This document shows, piece by piece, positions 51,156-62,457 of a DNA stretch of 64,000 nt. A program made the position numbers and the translations under genes. The notes under the pieces were generated by a model that was not told the DNA's origin, did not search any database, and worked only from the letters and a program-made list of their open reading frames with translations. Position 1 is the first letter of the stretch. Each line of letters opens with the position of its first letter. The DNA is from Pelomonas sp. Root1217. GTDB taxonomy: Bacteria; Pseudomonadota; Gammaproteobacteria; Burkholderiales; Burkholderiaceae_C. The stretch covers positions 1,534,208 through 1,598,207 of the forward strand of contig NZ_LMDC01000001.1 in NCBI RefSeq assembly GCF_001425705.1, in the 5' to 3' direction.

Positions 51156-52397
51156 ATGTTCAGTTTCTTCAAGAAGGCGCCTCCGCCTCCCGCGCCCGCC
51201 GACGAGGCGCCCATCCTGCTGCCCGAGGGGTGGGTGACCAAGCCGGTCAGTGCGCCAACCTCTGTGCCCGACCCGGTGGCGGCGCCCCCCGCGGCGCCTG
51301 TGACTGCACCTGTGGCTGCGCCGGTCGCGGCGCCCCCCGCGGCGCCTGTGACTGCACCTGTGGCTGCGCCGGTCGCGGCGCCGGAAGCGGCGCGTGCACC
51401 AGCGCCGGTTCCCGCGCCCGCACCTGTCGCCAGGCCCGCGCCCCTGGTCGTGTCGGCACCACCGCCGCCACCGCCCGTCACGGCGACTGCCGCGCCGCCC
51501 CGCGCGAGCTGGATGGACCGACTGCGCGCTGGCCTGCGCAAGACCGGCGGCAGCATCGCCGGCGTCTTCAGCGGCACCAAGATCGACGACCAGCTCTACG
51601 AAGAGCTTGAAGAAGCCCTGTTGATGGCCGACGCCGGCGTCAAGGCGACGCAATTTCTGCTTGACGACCTGAAGCGTCGCGTCAAGGACGCCAGGGCTGG
51701 CGACCCGCAGGTGGTGCGCGGGTTGCTGATCGATGCGCTGGCCGAACTGCTCGCGCCGCTGGAGAAGGGCCTGGAAGTCGGTCGTTTCGCACCCACCGTG
51801 ATGATGGTCGTCGGCGTCAACGGCGCCGGCAAGACGACCAGCATCGGCAAGCTGACACGCCACCTGGCCGAGGCCGACCAGAAGGTGCTGCTGGCTGCCG
51901 CCGACACCTTCCGCGCCGCGGCGCGCGAGCAGCTCGGGGTGTGGGCCGACCGCGCCAAGGTCGAGATTGTCAGCCAGGAGGGCGGCGACCCGGCCGCGGT
52001 GTCCTTCGACGCCGTCACGGCCGGCCGGGCGCGCGGCGCCGATGTCGTCATCGCCGACACGGCCGGCCGCCTGCCGACGCAGGTCCACCTGATGGAGGAA
52101 CTGAAGAAGATCAAGCGCGTCATCACCAAGGCCCAGGAGGGTGCGCCGCACGAGGTGCTGCTGGTGGTGGACGGCAACACCGGCCAGAACGCGCTGAACC
52201 AGGTCAAGGCGTTCGACGAGGCCCTGGGTCTGACCGGCCTCATCGTCACCAAGCTCGACGGAACGGCCAAGGGCGGCGTGCTCGCGGCCATCGCACGCGA
52301 GCGGCCGGTGCCGGTCTATTTCATCGGCGTGGGCGAGAAGCTGGAAGACCTCGAGACCTTCAGCGCACGCGAGTTCGCTCGCGCACTGCTGGAGTGA
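51156..52397 (+). CDS. ftsY: Signal recognition particle receptor FtsY
   Basis: The protein is 413 residues, the membrane-associated GTPase that docks the SRP-ribosome complex. After MFSFFKK comes a proline/alanine-rich linker (about 10-115) in place of the acidic A domain, containing a perfect 16-residue duplication. Then follow the N domain (DDQLYEELEEALLMADAGVK) and G domain with GVNGAGKTTSIGKL, AADTFRAAAREQL, IADTAGRLPTQ and VTKLDGTAKGG, ending FIGVGEKLEDLETF. The ATG at 51156 is the FtsY-typical start; upstream in-frame sequence has no family match. It diverges from the GH43-GH35 gene. Confidence 0.97.
   Translation: MFSFFKKAPPPPAPADEAPILLPEGWVTKPVSAPTSVPDPVAAPPAAPVTAPVAAPVAAPPAAPVTAPVAAPVAAPEAARAPAPVPAPAPVARPAPLVVSAPPPPPPVTATAAPPRASWMDRLRAGLRKTGGSIAGVFSGTKIDDQLYEELEEALLMADAGVKATQFLLDDLKRRVKDARAGDPQVVRGLLIDALAELLAPLEKGLEVGRFAPTVMMVVGVNGAGKTTSIGKLTRHLAEADQKVLLAAADTFRAAAREQLGVWADRAKVEIVSQEGGDPAAVSFDAVTAGRARGADVVIADTAGRLPTQVHLMEELKKIKRVITKAQEGAPHEVLLVVDGNTGQNALNQVKAFDEALGLTGLIVTKLDGTAKGGVLAAIARERPVPVYFIGVGEKLEDLETFSAREFARALLE
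51282..51377 (+). repeat. Perfect 48-base tandem duplication in the ftsY linker
   Basis: Two identical 48-base units (51282-51329 and 51330-51377) encode PPAAPVTAPVAAPVAA twice. This is a likely slippage-prone site that could vary in copy number between strains. Confidence 0.9.
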
Positions 52398-52442
52398 CTT
52401 CCGCGGGCCGAGCGCCGGGCCGCCCCTAGCAGGCCCGCCTCG

Positions 52443-52482
52443 GGCGATGTGCTTGCCGGGTCAATCCGACAAGCATATCGCC
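52443..52482. other. Hairpin between convergent ftsY and DUF2726-like gene
   Basis: The 13-bp arms GGCGATGTGCTTG and CAAGCATATCGCC (one G-T pair) enclose a 14-base loop. There is no T-tract, so it may be a structural or transcription-end element rather than a classical terminator. Confidence 0.4.
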
Positions 52483-52543
52483 GTCCCCGCGGGGGGCGGC
52501 TGGCCACGCCGACGTTCAGCGGGGCGAGACCGGACGAGGGGCT

Positions 52544-53077
52544 TCAATGATTCGCATGCGGTGTGTCGGCGTAGTAGCCGGATGCGCGCGGCTTGGGGAA
52601 CAGCGTGTCACGCAGTCGGTCGCTGGGCTCGTTCTGCCAATCCCGGTTCCACGGCGTGACCGCCAGCTCGGTGGCGCCCAGCACACGCAACAGGCGATCC
52701 CGTTTTCTGGAATGGCGAGGCTCGTCGTCGACGGGCAGCAGCACGACGGAGCGCGCATAGCCGTGTTCGTCGCACAGCGCGAAGTCGACGGTCAGCAAAC
52801 CCGTGCGCGACAGCCATTCGCGGTAGGAGTACTGCTTGGGCACCCGCACCAGCTTGTGCAGTGGCACATGGGCCAGCAGAAAGCCTTTCGGGTGTTCCAG
52901 TGCCAGGGCTTGCGAGATGCATTTGTGGGCATGTCGCTCCGCGCTCACCAGCACCCGCGCGGCGGTGGGTGGCCAGTGCATGACCGTATCGTTCGCGTCC
53001 TTGCGAGGCGTGCCGCCTTGTCCGGTGAGGTTGCTCAGCCAGGCGCCAACGGCGCGGGGAAGGTGGAGATTCAGCAT
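52544..53077 (-). CDS. DUF2726-like protein (possible restriction-endonuclease-like fold)
   Basis: The protein is 177 residues with no signal peptide. The core SAERHAHKCISQALALEHPK, then LLAHVPLHKLVRVP, LLTVDFALCDEHGYARSVVLLP and RKRDRLLRVLGA follows the DUF2726 pattern: an early Glu, an Asp in VDFALCDE, and a DD-x-x-x-R-H segment. This fold is related to nuclease-like domains, but the activity is unknown. It is convergent with ftsY and lies 121 bases from the end of ffh, on the same strand. The ATG at 53077 gives a plausible N-terminus (MLNLHLPRAVG). Confidence 0.7.
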   Translation of the reverse strand: MLNLHLPRAVGAWLSNLTGQGGTPRKDANDTVMHWPPTAARVLVSAERHAHKCISQALALEHPKGFLLAHVPLHKLVRVPKQYSYREWLSRTGLLTVDFALCDEHGYARSVVLLPVDDEPRHSRKRDRLLRVLGATELAVTPWNRDWQNEPSDRLRDTLFPKPRASGYYADTPHANH

Positions 53078-53198
53078 GCGCGCGACGCTAGCGGTCGCGG
53101 CAAGGCTTGGCCATGTGGCGCTGTCCCTTGAGCCTGGGACCAGGTGTGAGCACTTGTGTCGCGCGACAGCGCGGCGAAGGTTTGCGTCCTGGAAGACC

Positions 53199-54593
53199 CT
53201 AGCCCATCAGCCCGCCGGGGCCGCCCATGCCCTTCATGCCACCCATGCGCTTCATCATCTTCATGAGGCCGCCGCCCTTCATCTTCTTCATCATCCCCTG
53301 CATCTGGTCGAACTGGTTCAGCAGGCGGTTGACGTCCTGGATCTGCACGCCAGCGCCGGTGGCGATGCGGCGCTTGCGGCTGGCCTTGCTCTTGCCGTCC
53401 ATCAGCAAAGCGGGGTGCGAGCGCTCCTTGGCGGTCATCGCACGCAGGATGCCTTCCATGCGTTTCATGTCGCGCTCGGCGCGGTCCATGTCGGCCTGGC
53501 CGGGCTGCTTGTTGCCCATCATGTTCTGCGGCAGCTTGTCCATCAGGCCGCCCAGGCCGCCCATCTTCTTCATCTGCGCAATCTGCTGCAGGAAGTCGTT
53601 GAGGTCGAAGCCACTGCCGCTCTTGAGCTTCTCGGCCATGGCCTGGGCACTGGCCATGTCGACGTTGGCCGTGACCTGCTCGACGAGGGCCACGATGTCG
53701 CCCATGCCGAGCACGCGCCCGGCATGGCGGTCGGCGTCGAAGACCTCCAGCCCGTCGATCTTCTCGGACACGCCGGCGAACTTGATCGGCGCGCCGGTGA
53801 TCTGGCGCACCGACAGCGCCGCGCCGCCGCGCGAGTCGCCGTCGAGCTTGGTCAGCACAACGCCGGTCAGGGGCAGGGCGTCCTTGAAGGCCTTGGCGGT
53901 GTTGACCGCGTCCTGGCCCTGCATGGCGTCGACGACGAACAGCGTCTCGACCGGGTTCAGCACCGCGTGCAGTTCCTTGATCTCGGCCATCAGCACTTCG
54001 TCGATGGCCAGGCGGCCGGCCGTGTCGACGAGCAGCACGTCGATGTAGTGCCGCTTGGCGTAGTCCAGCGCGGCCAGCGCGATGTCGCGGGGCTTTTGCT
54101 CGGGCGTGGACTCGAACCACTCCGCGCCAGCCTGGCGCGTGACGGTCTTCAATTGCTCGATGGCCGCCGGGCGGTAGACGTCGGCCGAGACTGTCAGCAC
54201 CTTCTTCTTGCGCTTCTCGATCAGATGCTTGGCCAGCTTGGCCGTCGTCGTCGTCTTGCCGGCGCCCTGCAGGCCGGCCATCAGGATGACCGCGGGCGGC
54301 TGGGCGGCGAGGTTGATGTCGGCCACGCCTTCGCCCATGGTCGCGGCGAGTTCCTTGTGCACGACCGACACCAGCACCTGGCCGGGGTTCAGTGAGCCGA
54401 CGACCTCCTGGCCGAGGGCCTTCTCCTTCACGCGCGCAATGAAGTCGCGCACCACCGGCAGGGCCACGTCAGCCTCCAGCAGGGCCATGCGCACCTCGCG
54501 GAGCATGTCCTGCACATTGCTCTCGGTGATGCGGGCCTGCCCGCGCATCGTCTTGACGAGGCGACTCAGGCGGTCGGTGAGGTTGGATGCCAT
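53199..54593 (-). CDS. ffh: Signal recognition particle protein Ffh
   Basis: The protein is 464 residues. It binds 4.5S RNA and signal sequences of nascent inner-membrane proteins. N domain: MASNLTDRLSRLVKTMRGQA. G domain: GLQGAGKTTTTAKL, SADVYRPAAIEQL, VDTAGRLAIDEVL and LTKLDGDSRGGAAL. The C-terminal M domain is methionine-rich (MKKMKGGGLMKMMKRMGGMK). The ATG at 54593 begins the conserved N domain; a longer frame to 54635 is unlikely. It diverges from the ypjD-like gene, with 57 bases between the starts. Confidence 0.97.
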   Translation of the reverse strand: MASNLTDRLSRLVKTMRGQARITESNVQDMLREVRMALLEADVALPVVRDFIARVKEKALGQEVVGSLNPGQVLVSVVHKELAATMGEGVADINLAAQPPAVILMAGLQGAGKTTTTAKLAKHLIEKRKKKVLTVSADVYRPAAIEQLKTVTRQAGAEWFESTPEQKPRDIALAALDYAKRHYIDVLLVDTAGRLAIDEVLMAEIKELHAVLNPVETLFVVDAMQGQDAVNTAKAFKDALPLTGVVLTKLDGDSRGGAALSVRQITGAPIKFAGVSEKIDGLEVFDADRHAGRVLGMGDIVALVEQVTANVDMASAQAMAEKLKSGSGFDLNDFLQQIAQMKKMGGLGGLMDKLPQNMMGNKQPGQADMDRAERDMKRMEGILRAMTAKERSHPALLMDGKSKASRKRRIATGAGVQIQDVNRLLNQFDQMQGMMKKMKGGGLMKMMKRMGGMKGMGGPGGLMG

Positions 54594-54650
54594 GGTGGGG
54601 AGGTGGGCTGGACCGCCAGAACGGCGGCAGGCCAAAAGTACACTGCAGCC

Positions 54651-55535
54651 ATGAGTTTATCGCCCGCCCTTCTTGCCGATGCTGGAGACGCCGCCGCCGG
54701 CGCCCAAAGCCTCGGGCCCGGGCTGGCCTTGGCCATCGCCAGCGCGCTGGCGCTGCTGGGATATGTCTGGGTTGGCCTGCTGCGTGCGCGCGCCGGCGAC
54801 GACGCCTCCGTGCGGCGGCCGCTGCGCTCCGTGCCGCCCATGGCCCTGGCCTGGACGGCCCAGTTCGCCGCCCTCTATATAGATATCAGTGGCTACGGCC
54901 TGGCCGAGCCGGGAGCGCGCTTCGGTTTCGCGCCAGCGCTGTCGATGACGACCTGGCTGGTGCTGACGGTGTATCTGATCGAAAGCCGCTTCCTGCCGCT
55001 GCACAGCGTGCGCCGTGTGCTGGCCTGGCTGGCGGCGGCCGCCGTGCTGCTGGCCTGGAGTTTCCCCGGCGAGAGCCGGCCGCTGGCGGCGTCGCCCTGG
55101 GCGCCGCTGCACTGGGTGCTGGGCCTGGCGTCCTATGGCCTGTTTGGCGTCGCGGTGCTGCATGCGGCGCTGATGAACCGTGCCGAGGGGCAGTTGCGCC
55201 GCAAGCAGTCGACGCCAGCCGGGCTGCCGCTGCTGCGGCTTGAGCGACTGACCTTCCAGTTCGTGGCTGCGGGTGTCGGCGTGCTGTCCCTGGCCATCCT
55301 GCTGGGATGGTGGTTCACACCGCATTGGCGCTGGGACCACAAGAACCTGCTTGCCGTGCTGGGCTGGCTGGTGCTGACCGGCCTGCTGGTCGGGCGGCGC
55401 ATCTACGGCTGGCGCGGCCGGCGTGCGACGCGCTGGCTCTATGCCGGCGCGGCCCTGCTGCTGTTGTCCTATGCCGGCTCGCGCTTCGTGCTGGAGGTCA
55501 TCCTGCAGCGGAGTGTCAACGGAGGCGGCGCATGA
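54651..55535 (+). CDS. ypjD: CcsA/YpjD-like cytochrome-c-assembly family membrane protein
   Basis: The protein is 294 residues with about eight hydrophobic helices. The family is the CcsA/ResC-type cytochrome c assembly protein, and divergent placement from ffh matches E. coli ypjD (CorE). Seen motifs: LHWVLGLASYGLFGVAVLHAALMNR, LTFQFVAAGVGVLSLAILLGW and HWRWDHKNLLAVLGWLVL with the conserved His, then SYAGSRFVLEVIL. The exact function of YpjD is not established (linked to cobalt resistance in Salmonella). The stop overlaps the next start in ATGA. Confidence 0.88.
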   Translation: MSLSPALLADAGDAAAGAQSLGPGLALAIASALALLGYVWVGLLRARAGDDASVRRPLRSVPPMALAWTAQFAALYIDISGYGLAEPGARFGFAPALSMTTWLVLTVYLIESRFLPLHSVRRVLAWLAAAAVLLAWSFPGESRPLAASPWAPLHWVLGLASYGLFGVAVLHAALMNRAEGQLRRKQSTPAGLPLLRLERLTFQFVAAGVGVLSLAILLGWWFTPHWRWDHKNLLAVLGWLVLTGLLVGRRIYGWRGRRATRWLYAGAALLLLSYAGSRFVLEVILQRSVNGGGA

Positions 55536-55774
55536 AATACCTGCTGCTGCTGGCCCTGCTGGCGGGCCTGTTCTTTGTGCTGGGCATCAAGCGCGGCCGG
55601 CCGCGCGAACCCGAGGCGCGCAAGCCCCCGCCACCGGTGCCGCCGCAAGCCATGCTGCGCTGCGCCGAATGCGGCATGCACCTGCCCGCCGATGAGGCGC
55701 TGCCGGGCAAGGGTGGCGTTTTCTGCAGCGCGGCTCATCGCACCAGCTTCGAGGCCCGCGAGGGGCAGGCCTGA
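55532..55774 (+). CDS. PP0621-family small protein with zinc-ribbon-like cysteines
   Basis: The protein is 80 residues: an N-terminal membrane helix (YLLLLALLAGLFFVLGI), a basic Pro-rich linker, and a C-terminal CAECGMHLPADEALPGKGGVFCSAAH holding C-x2-C and a C-x3-H type pair that could bind zinc. This matches the PP0621 family, regularly found just upstream of pilS in Burkholderiales. Function is unknown. Overlaps the ypjD-like stop; two bases separate it from the pilS GTG. Confidence 0.85.
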   Translation: MKYLLLLALLAGLFFVLGIKRGRPREPEARKPPPPVPPQAMLRCAECGMHLPADEALPGKGGVFCSAAHRTSFEAREGQA

Positions 55775-55776
55775 CA

Positions 55777-57459
55777 GTGGCCGGCGCCGGCAGCTGGTTC
55801 GTCGAGCAGCCGCCGGCGGAGCCGCCGGCCGAGGCTAGCGCCTCGTTCGAGCGCCTTTACCGCGCCTTCCTGTCGGCGCGTGCCGCCCTGGGCCTGGCCC
55901 TGGTGATGGCCCAGCTGATCTCCGTCGTTCTCGGCACGACGCCGGCGCGCTCGACGCTGGCCCTGAGCCTGTCCTATGCCGTGGCGGCCCTGGCCCTGTG
56001 GCTGATGCCGCAGCTGCGGCGCGGCGCCTCGGCGCGCAGCCTGGCGCGCATAAGCAGCCCGCATTGGTGGGGTGCCATCGGCGTGGACCTGATCCTGTTC
56101 GGCGTGCTGCATGCGCTGGACCCGAGTGGGGTGAACTACGGCGCGCTCTTCGTCATGCCGGTGTTGATGGCGGCCGTGCTGAGCCCGCGCATGCTGGCCC
56201 TGGCCACAGCGGCGATGGCAACGCTGGGCCTGCTCGGTGCGGCGGCCTGGTCGCTGCTGGCTGGTCTTGACGTGGGCTTGAAGACGACGCAGGCCGGCCT
56301 GGTGGGCAGCGGCCTGTTCGCCGTGAGCCTGCTCGCCGGCGAGCTCAGCGCGCGGCTCGCCCGCGAGGAGAAGGCCGCACGCGGCAGCCTCGCGCTCGCC
56401 CGCCAGCAGGAGCTGCTGAACCGCCTGGTCATCGATGAGATGCAGGAGGGTGTGCTTGTCGTCGACCGGCGTGGCCGCGTCCGCGCGATGAACCCCGCAG
56501 CGCGCGGCCTGCTGGGCGCCGCCAGCGGCGAATTGAGTTGGCAGTTGCGCGGGCGCGCCGACTGGCAGCCCCTGGTGCTCGCGTTGGAGCGAGCCTATGG
56601 CGGCAGCGCAGGCGAGGGTGGGGCCGAAGTCGACGTGGCGCTGGCGCTGGACAGCGGCGCCGCGCGCAGCCTGCGCCTGCGCCTGCGCTTCACACGCCAG
56701 CGCGAGGGCAGCGAGGAGCTGTGCGTGCTGTTCGTGGAGGACAACCGCGAGCTGCTGGCGCGCACCCGCCAGGAGAAGCTGGCTGCCATGGGCCGGGTGT
56801 CGGCCGGCATCGCTCACGAGATTCGCAATCCGCTTGCGGCGATCGCCCAGGCGAATGCGCTGCTGGCCGAGGACGTCACCGGCGGGCGCGCCGAGCAGCT
56901 GACCAAGATGGTGGCCTCCAATGTGCAGCGGCTCAAGCGCCTGGTCGACGACGTCAGCGAGCTGGCGCCCGGCATGCAGCCCGACACACAGCCGCTGGAC
57001 GTCAGCGCGCTGGTCCAGGAGACCTGCGATGACTGGGTCCAGGTCAACGGCGTCGAGCCCGGTGCCCAGAGCCGCTTCCGGCTGCACATCGGCGCGCGGG
57101 GCCTGATGGGCCTGTTCGATGCCGAGCATCTGCGCCGCGTTCTCGTCAACCTGCTGGACAACGCGCACCGCCATGCCGAGCCCGGCGCGGGCGCGATCCA
57201 GGCGACGCTGGACCGCCACGGCGATGCGCTGGACCTCGTCGTGCGCAGCGCGGGTGCGCCGGTGCCGCATGAGATCGAGCGCCATCTGTTCGAGCCATTC
57301 TTCTCCACACGCAGCCGCGGTTCGGGCCTGGGCCTCTACATTTGCCGTGAACTGTGCGAGCGCCATGGCGCCCGCATCGACTACCGCCGCGCCACCGACG
57401 CGGCGGCCAACGAGTTCTGTGTTCGACTGCGCACACCCTCATCTGCGCCTTCTGCATGA
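55777..57459 (+). CDS. pilS: Sensor histidine kinase PilS
   Basis: The protein is 560 residues from a GTG start. It has an N-terminal membrane domain of about six helices (residues 30-190), a PAS-like region (VIDEMQEGVLVVDRRGRVR), and a histidine-kinase core: H-box GRVSAGIAHEIRNPLAAI (phosphorylated His), N-box VLVNLLDNAHRHAEPGAG and G-box GSGLGLYICRELC. It pairs with PilR to control type IV pilin expression. PilS of Pseudomonas senses pilin in the membrane; here the same is assumed. Coupled to pilR by ATGA at 57456. Confidence 0.92.
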   Translation: MAGAGSWFVEQPPAEPPAEASASFERLYRAFLSARAALGLALVMAQLISVVLGTTPARSTLALSLSYAVAALALWLMPQLRRGASARSLARISSPHWWGAIGVDLILFGVLHALDPSGVNYGALFVMPVLMAAVLSPRMLALATAAMATLGLLGAAAWSLLAGLDVGLKTTQAGLVGSGLFAVSLLAGELSARLAREEKAARGSLALARQQELLNRLVIDEMQEGVLVVDRRGRVRAMNPAARGLLGAASGELSWQLRGRADWQPLVLALERAYGGSAGEGGAEVDVALALDSGAARSLRLRLRFTRQREGSEELCVLFVEDNRELLARTRQEKLAAMGRVSAGIAHEIRNPLAAIAQANALLAEDVTGGRAEQLTKMVASNVQRLKRLVDDVSELAPGMQPDTQPLDVSALVQETCDDWVQVNGVEPGAQSRFRLHIGARGLMGLFDAEHLRRVLVNLLDNAHRHAEPGAGAIQATLDRHGDALDLVVRSAGAPVPHEIERHLFEPFFSTRSRGSGLGLYICRELCERHGARIDYRRATDAAANEFCVRLRTPSSAPSA

Positions 57460-58904
57460 CTACTGCCACGCTCCCACGCCTGCTGGTCGTCGACGACGAG
57501 CCTGATCTGCGCACGCTCTACGAGCTGACGCTGCTGCGTGAAGGTTATGAGATCGACAGCGCCGGCACGGTGGCCGAGGCGCTGGCGCATCTGCAGGCTC
57601 AGACCTACAGTGCCGTCATCACCGACATGAAGCTGCCCGATGGTTCCGGCCTGGCGCTGCTGCGCTGGCTGGAGCAAGCTGGCCGGCCCGAGAAGGCCAT
57701 CGTCATCACGGCCTTCGGTTCGGCAGAGAACGCCGTGGAAGCCTTGAAGGCCGGCGCCTATGACTACCTGACCAAGCCGGTGGATCTGCGTCAGTTCCGC
57801 CTCGTCGTCGGTTCGGCGCTGGGCCGAGTGACGCCCGATCCCGCGCCGGCGGCGCAAGAAAAAAGCGTGGCAACGCCGGCGTCGGCGTTGCGCTTGGTGG
57901 GGGAATCGCCGGCCATCCGCGCGGTTCGCTCGCTGATCGACAAGGTGGCGCGCAGCATGGCGCCGGTGCTGGTGCAAGGTGAATCCGGGACCGGCAAGGA
58001 ACTGGTGGCGCGGGCCATCCACGACCACGGCGTGCGCGCCGGGCAGGGCTTCATCGCCGTCAACTGCGGCGCCATTCCCGAGAACCTGCTGGAGGCCGAG
58101 TTCTTCGGCTACCGCAAGGGCGCGTTCACCGGGGCCAACGAGGACCGCGAGGGCTTCTTCCAGGCGGCGGACGGCGGCACGCTCTTCCTGGACGAGATCG
58201 GCGACCTGCCGCTGGCCATGCAGAGCAAGCTGCTGCGCGTCATTCAAGAGCGTTCGGTGCGGCCGGTTGGTGCCACCGCCGAGACGCCAATCAATGTGCG
58301 CATCCTCAGCGCGACGCACAAGGACCTGTCCGCCGAGGTGGCGGCGGGTCGCTTCCGCCAGGATCTGTTCTACCGCCTCAACGTCATCCAGATCCGCGTG
58401 CCGCCGCTGCGCGAGCGACTGGAGGATCTCGGCCTGATCAGCACCCGGGTGCTGACGCGCATTGCCCAGGACGCGGGCGTGTCGCCAGCGCCGCGGTTGA
58501 CGGCGGGTGCCTTGCAGACGCTGTCGCGCTATGCCTTTCCTGGCAATGTGCGCGAGCTTGAGAACCTGCTCCACCGCGCGCTGGCGCTGGCGGGCGGCGA
58601 GTGGATCGACGCCGACGATCTTGGCCTGCCCGACACGCTGCTGGACGAGGACCGCAGCGAATCGCAGTTCGCCGCGCTGGCCGTTCCTATGGAGGCGGCG
58701 CCGGTGGCCGAAGGCGTGTCCCTGCCCGAGGAGCTGCCGTCGGACCTGGCGCGCTATCTGGACGAGGTTGAGCGCGCCATTCTGCTTCGAGCGCTTGAGC
58801 TGCACCGCTTCAACCGCACGGCCGCGGCAGCCAGCCTCGGGCTGTCGCTGCGCCAGATCCGCTACCGCATGGCGCGGCTGGCGATCTCGGCTGGTGACAG
58901 CTGA
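57456..58904 (+). CDS. pilR: Sigma-54-dependent response regulator PilR
   Basis: The protein is 482 residues. The receiver domain ([16 protein letters not shown], phospho-Asp in [12 protein letters not shown], Lys in YLTKPVDL) is followed by an AAA+ sigma-54 activator domain: [15 protein letters not shown] (Walker A), [12 protein letters not shown] (the sigma-54 contact loop) and [14 protein letters not shown] (Walker B), with [10 protein letters not shown] and [13 protein letters not shown] Fis-type helix-turn-helix ends it ([20 protein letters not shown]). It activates pilA from a -24/-12 promoter. Start at 57456 overlaps the pilS stop. Confidence 0.95.
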   Translation: MTTATLPRLLVVDDEPDLRTLYELTLLREGYEIDSAGTVAEALAHLQAQTYSAVITDMKLPDGSGLALLRWLEQAGRPEKAIVITAFGSAENAVEALKAGAYDYLTKPVDLRQFRLVVGSALGRVTPDPAPAAQEKSVATPASALRLVGESPAIRAVRSLIDKVARSMAPVLVQGESGTGKELVARAIHDHGVRAGQGFIAVNCGAIPENLLEAEFFGYRKGAFTGANEDREGFFQAADGGTLFLDEIGDLPLAMQSKLLRVIQERSVRPVGATAETPINVRILSATHKDLSAEVAAGRFRQDLFYRLNVIQIRVPPLRERLEDLGLISTRVLTRIAQDAGVSPAPRLTAGALQTLSRYAFPGNVRELENLLHRALALAGGEWIDADDLGLPDTLLDEDRSESQFAALAVPMEAAPVAEGVSLPEELPSDLARYLDEVERAILLRALELHRFNRTAAAASLGLSLRQIRYRMARLAISAGDS

Positions 58905-59386
58905 AAGAAAAACCTTCTCGGGATTTGCCCTGCTTGAATCTGCGGCGAGGCTATAGAGCGCTTGCTCGGACGCAGCGCTGGCGCGGCCTTGCGGCCCGCT
59001 TCGGCCCGCCAGCCCAGTGTTGATGCGGGTTGCCGGTTGCAAGCCCCGATCTGATCGGCCAAAGGCGCGCGCAGGGCATTTGTCCAGAGAAATCGCGGCC
59101 AGGGTTTGACACTAGCGGTAGTGCTTGAGGACGGCGGGGGCCATAGATATAGTGTTCCTTCGTGATATCCTGCTGAGCCAGTCGACCCCATGACCATCCC
59201 CTCGGATTCGCTGTTTGCAGTGGCTTGGCCACGGCAGCAAAGCGCCCGGGGACCAAGCCGAAACGCCGGCCTGGCAATGGAGCGGCAGGGACGAAATACC
59301 CCATTGAAGCACCGCACGATGCGCTGGCCCGGCCTCCGGGTTGATGCCGCGCATTGGCCCGTCATTTCTCGATAAAGGATCCCCTC
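58905..59386 (+). promoter_or_regulatory. nrdA upstream region with promoter and long leader
   Basis: This 482-base stretch has no convincing gene. A promoter with two NrdR boxes lies at 59109-59155. Transcripts would start near 59160 and carry a leader of about 226 bases before the nrdA ATG, with a possible upstream ORF (59190-59375) that I do not rate as real. Confidence 0.6.
59109..59155 (+). promoter_or_regulatory. Two NrdR boxes and promoter for nrdAB
   Basis: Box 1 ACACTAGCGGTAGTGC (59109-59124) and box 2 GCCATAGATATAGTGT (59140-59155) have starts exactly 31 bases apart, i.e. three helical turns, as known for NrdR. A promoter TTGAGG (59125-59130), 17-base spacer, TATAGT (59148-59153) lies between and over the boxes, so bound NrdR would block RNA polymerase. 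Confidence 0.7.
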
Positions 59387-62302
<2,916 letters not shown>

Positions 62303-62311
62303 TGAAGCAGG

Positions 62312-62339
62312 GCGCGAGCTTGTATAGACAAGTTCGCGC
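62312..62339 (+). terminator. Hairpin between nrdA and nrdB (attenuator or terminator)
   Basis: The 12-bp arms GCGCGAGCTTGT and ACAAGTTCGCGC (one G-T) enclose an ATAG loop, ten bases after the nrdA stop; outer GAAGC/GCTTC arms can extend it. ATGTTTTC follows. It may lower nrdB transcription from the nrdA promoter or protect the nrdA mRNA end. Confidence 0.6.
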
Positions 62340-62405
62340 TTCATGTTTTCGATGCCCACGCGCAACAAACTTTGCGCGAACGATGCAAATAGCTGTAGCT
62401 AGTTC

Positions 62406-62435
62406 TTGTTGATTTGCACAAGCACTGCCGATAAT
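62406..62435 (+). promoter_or_regulatory. Possible separate nrdB promoter
   Basis: TTGTTG (62406-62411), an 18-base spacer and GATAAT (62430-62435) lie upstream of the nrdB ATG at 62458, in AT-richer DNA after the hairpin. The match is moderate. Confidence 0.35.
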
Positions 62436-62457
62436 TCGAAGTGATAGGAAGCACACC

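Noticed and set aside
59190..59375. 61-codon ORF in the nrdA leader
   Set aside because: No convincing ribosome binding site or family pattern; kept only as part of the long leader.
59160..59386. Cobalamin or other riboswitch upstream of nrdA
   Set aside because: No B12-box or other known riboswitch core was recognised, and a class I reductase with NrdR boxes does not need one.
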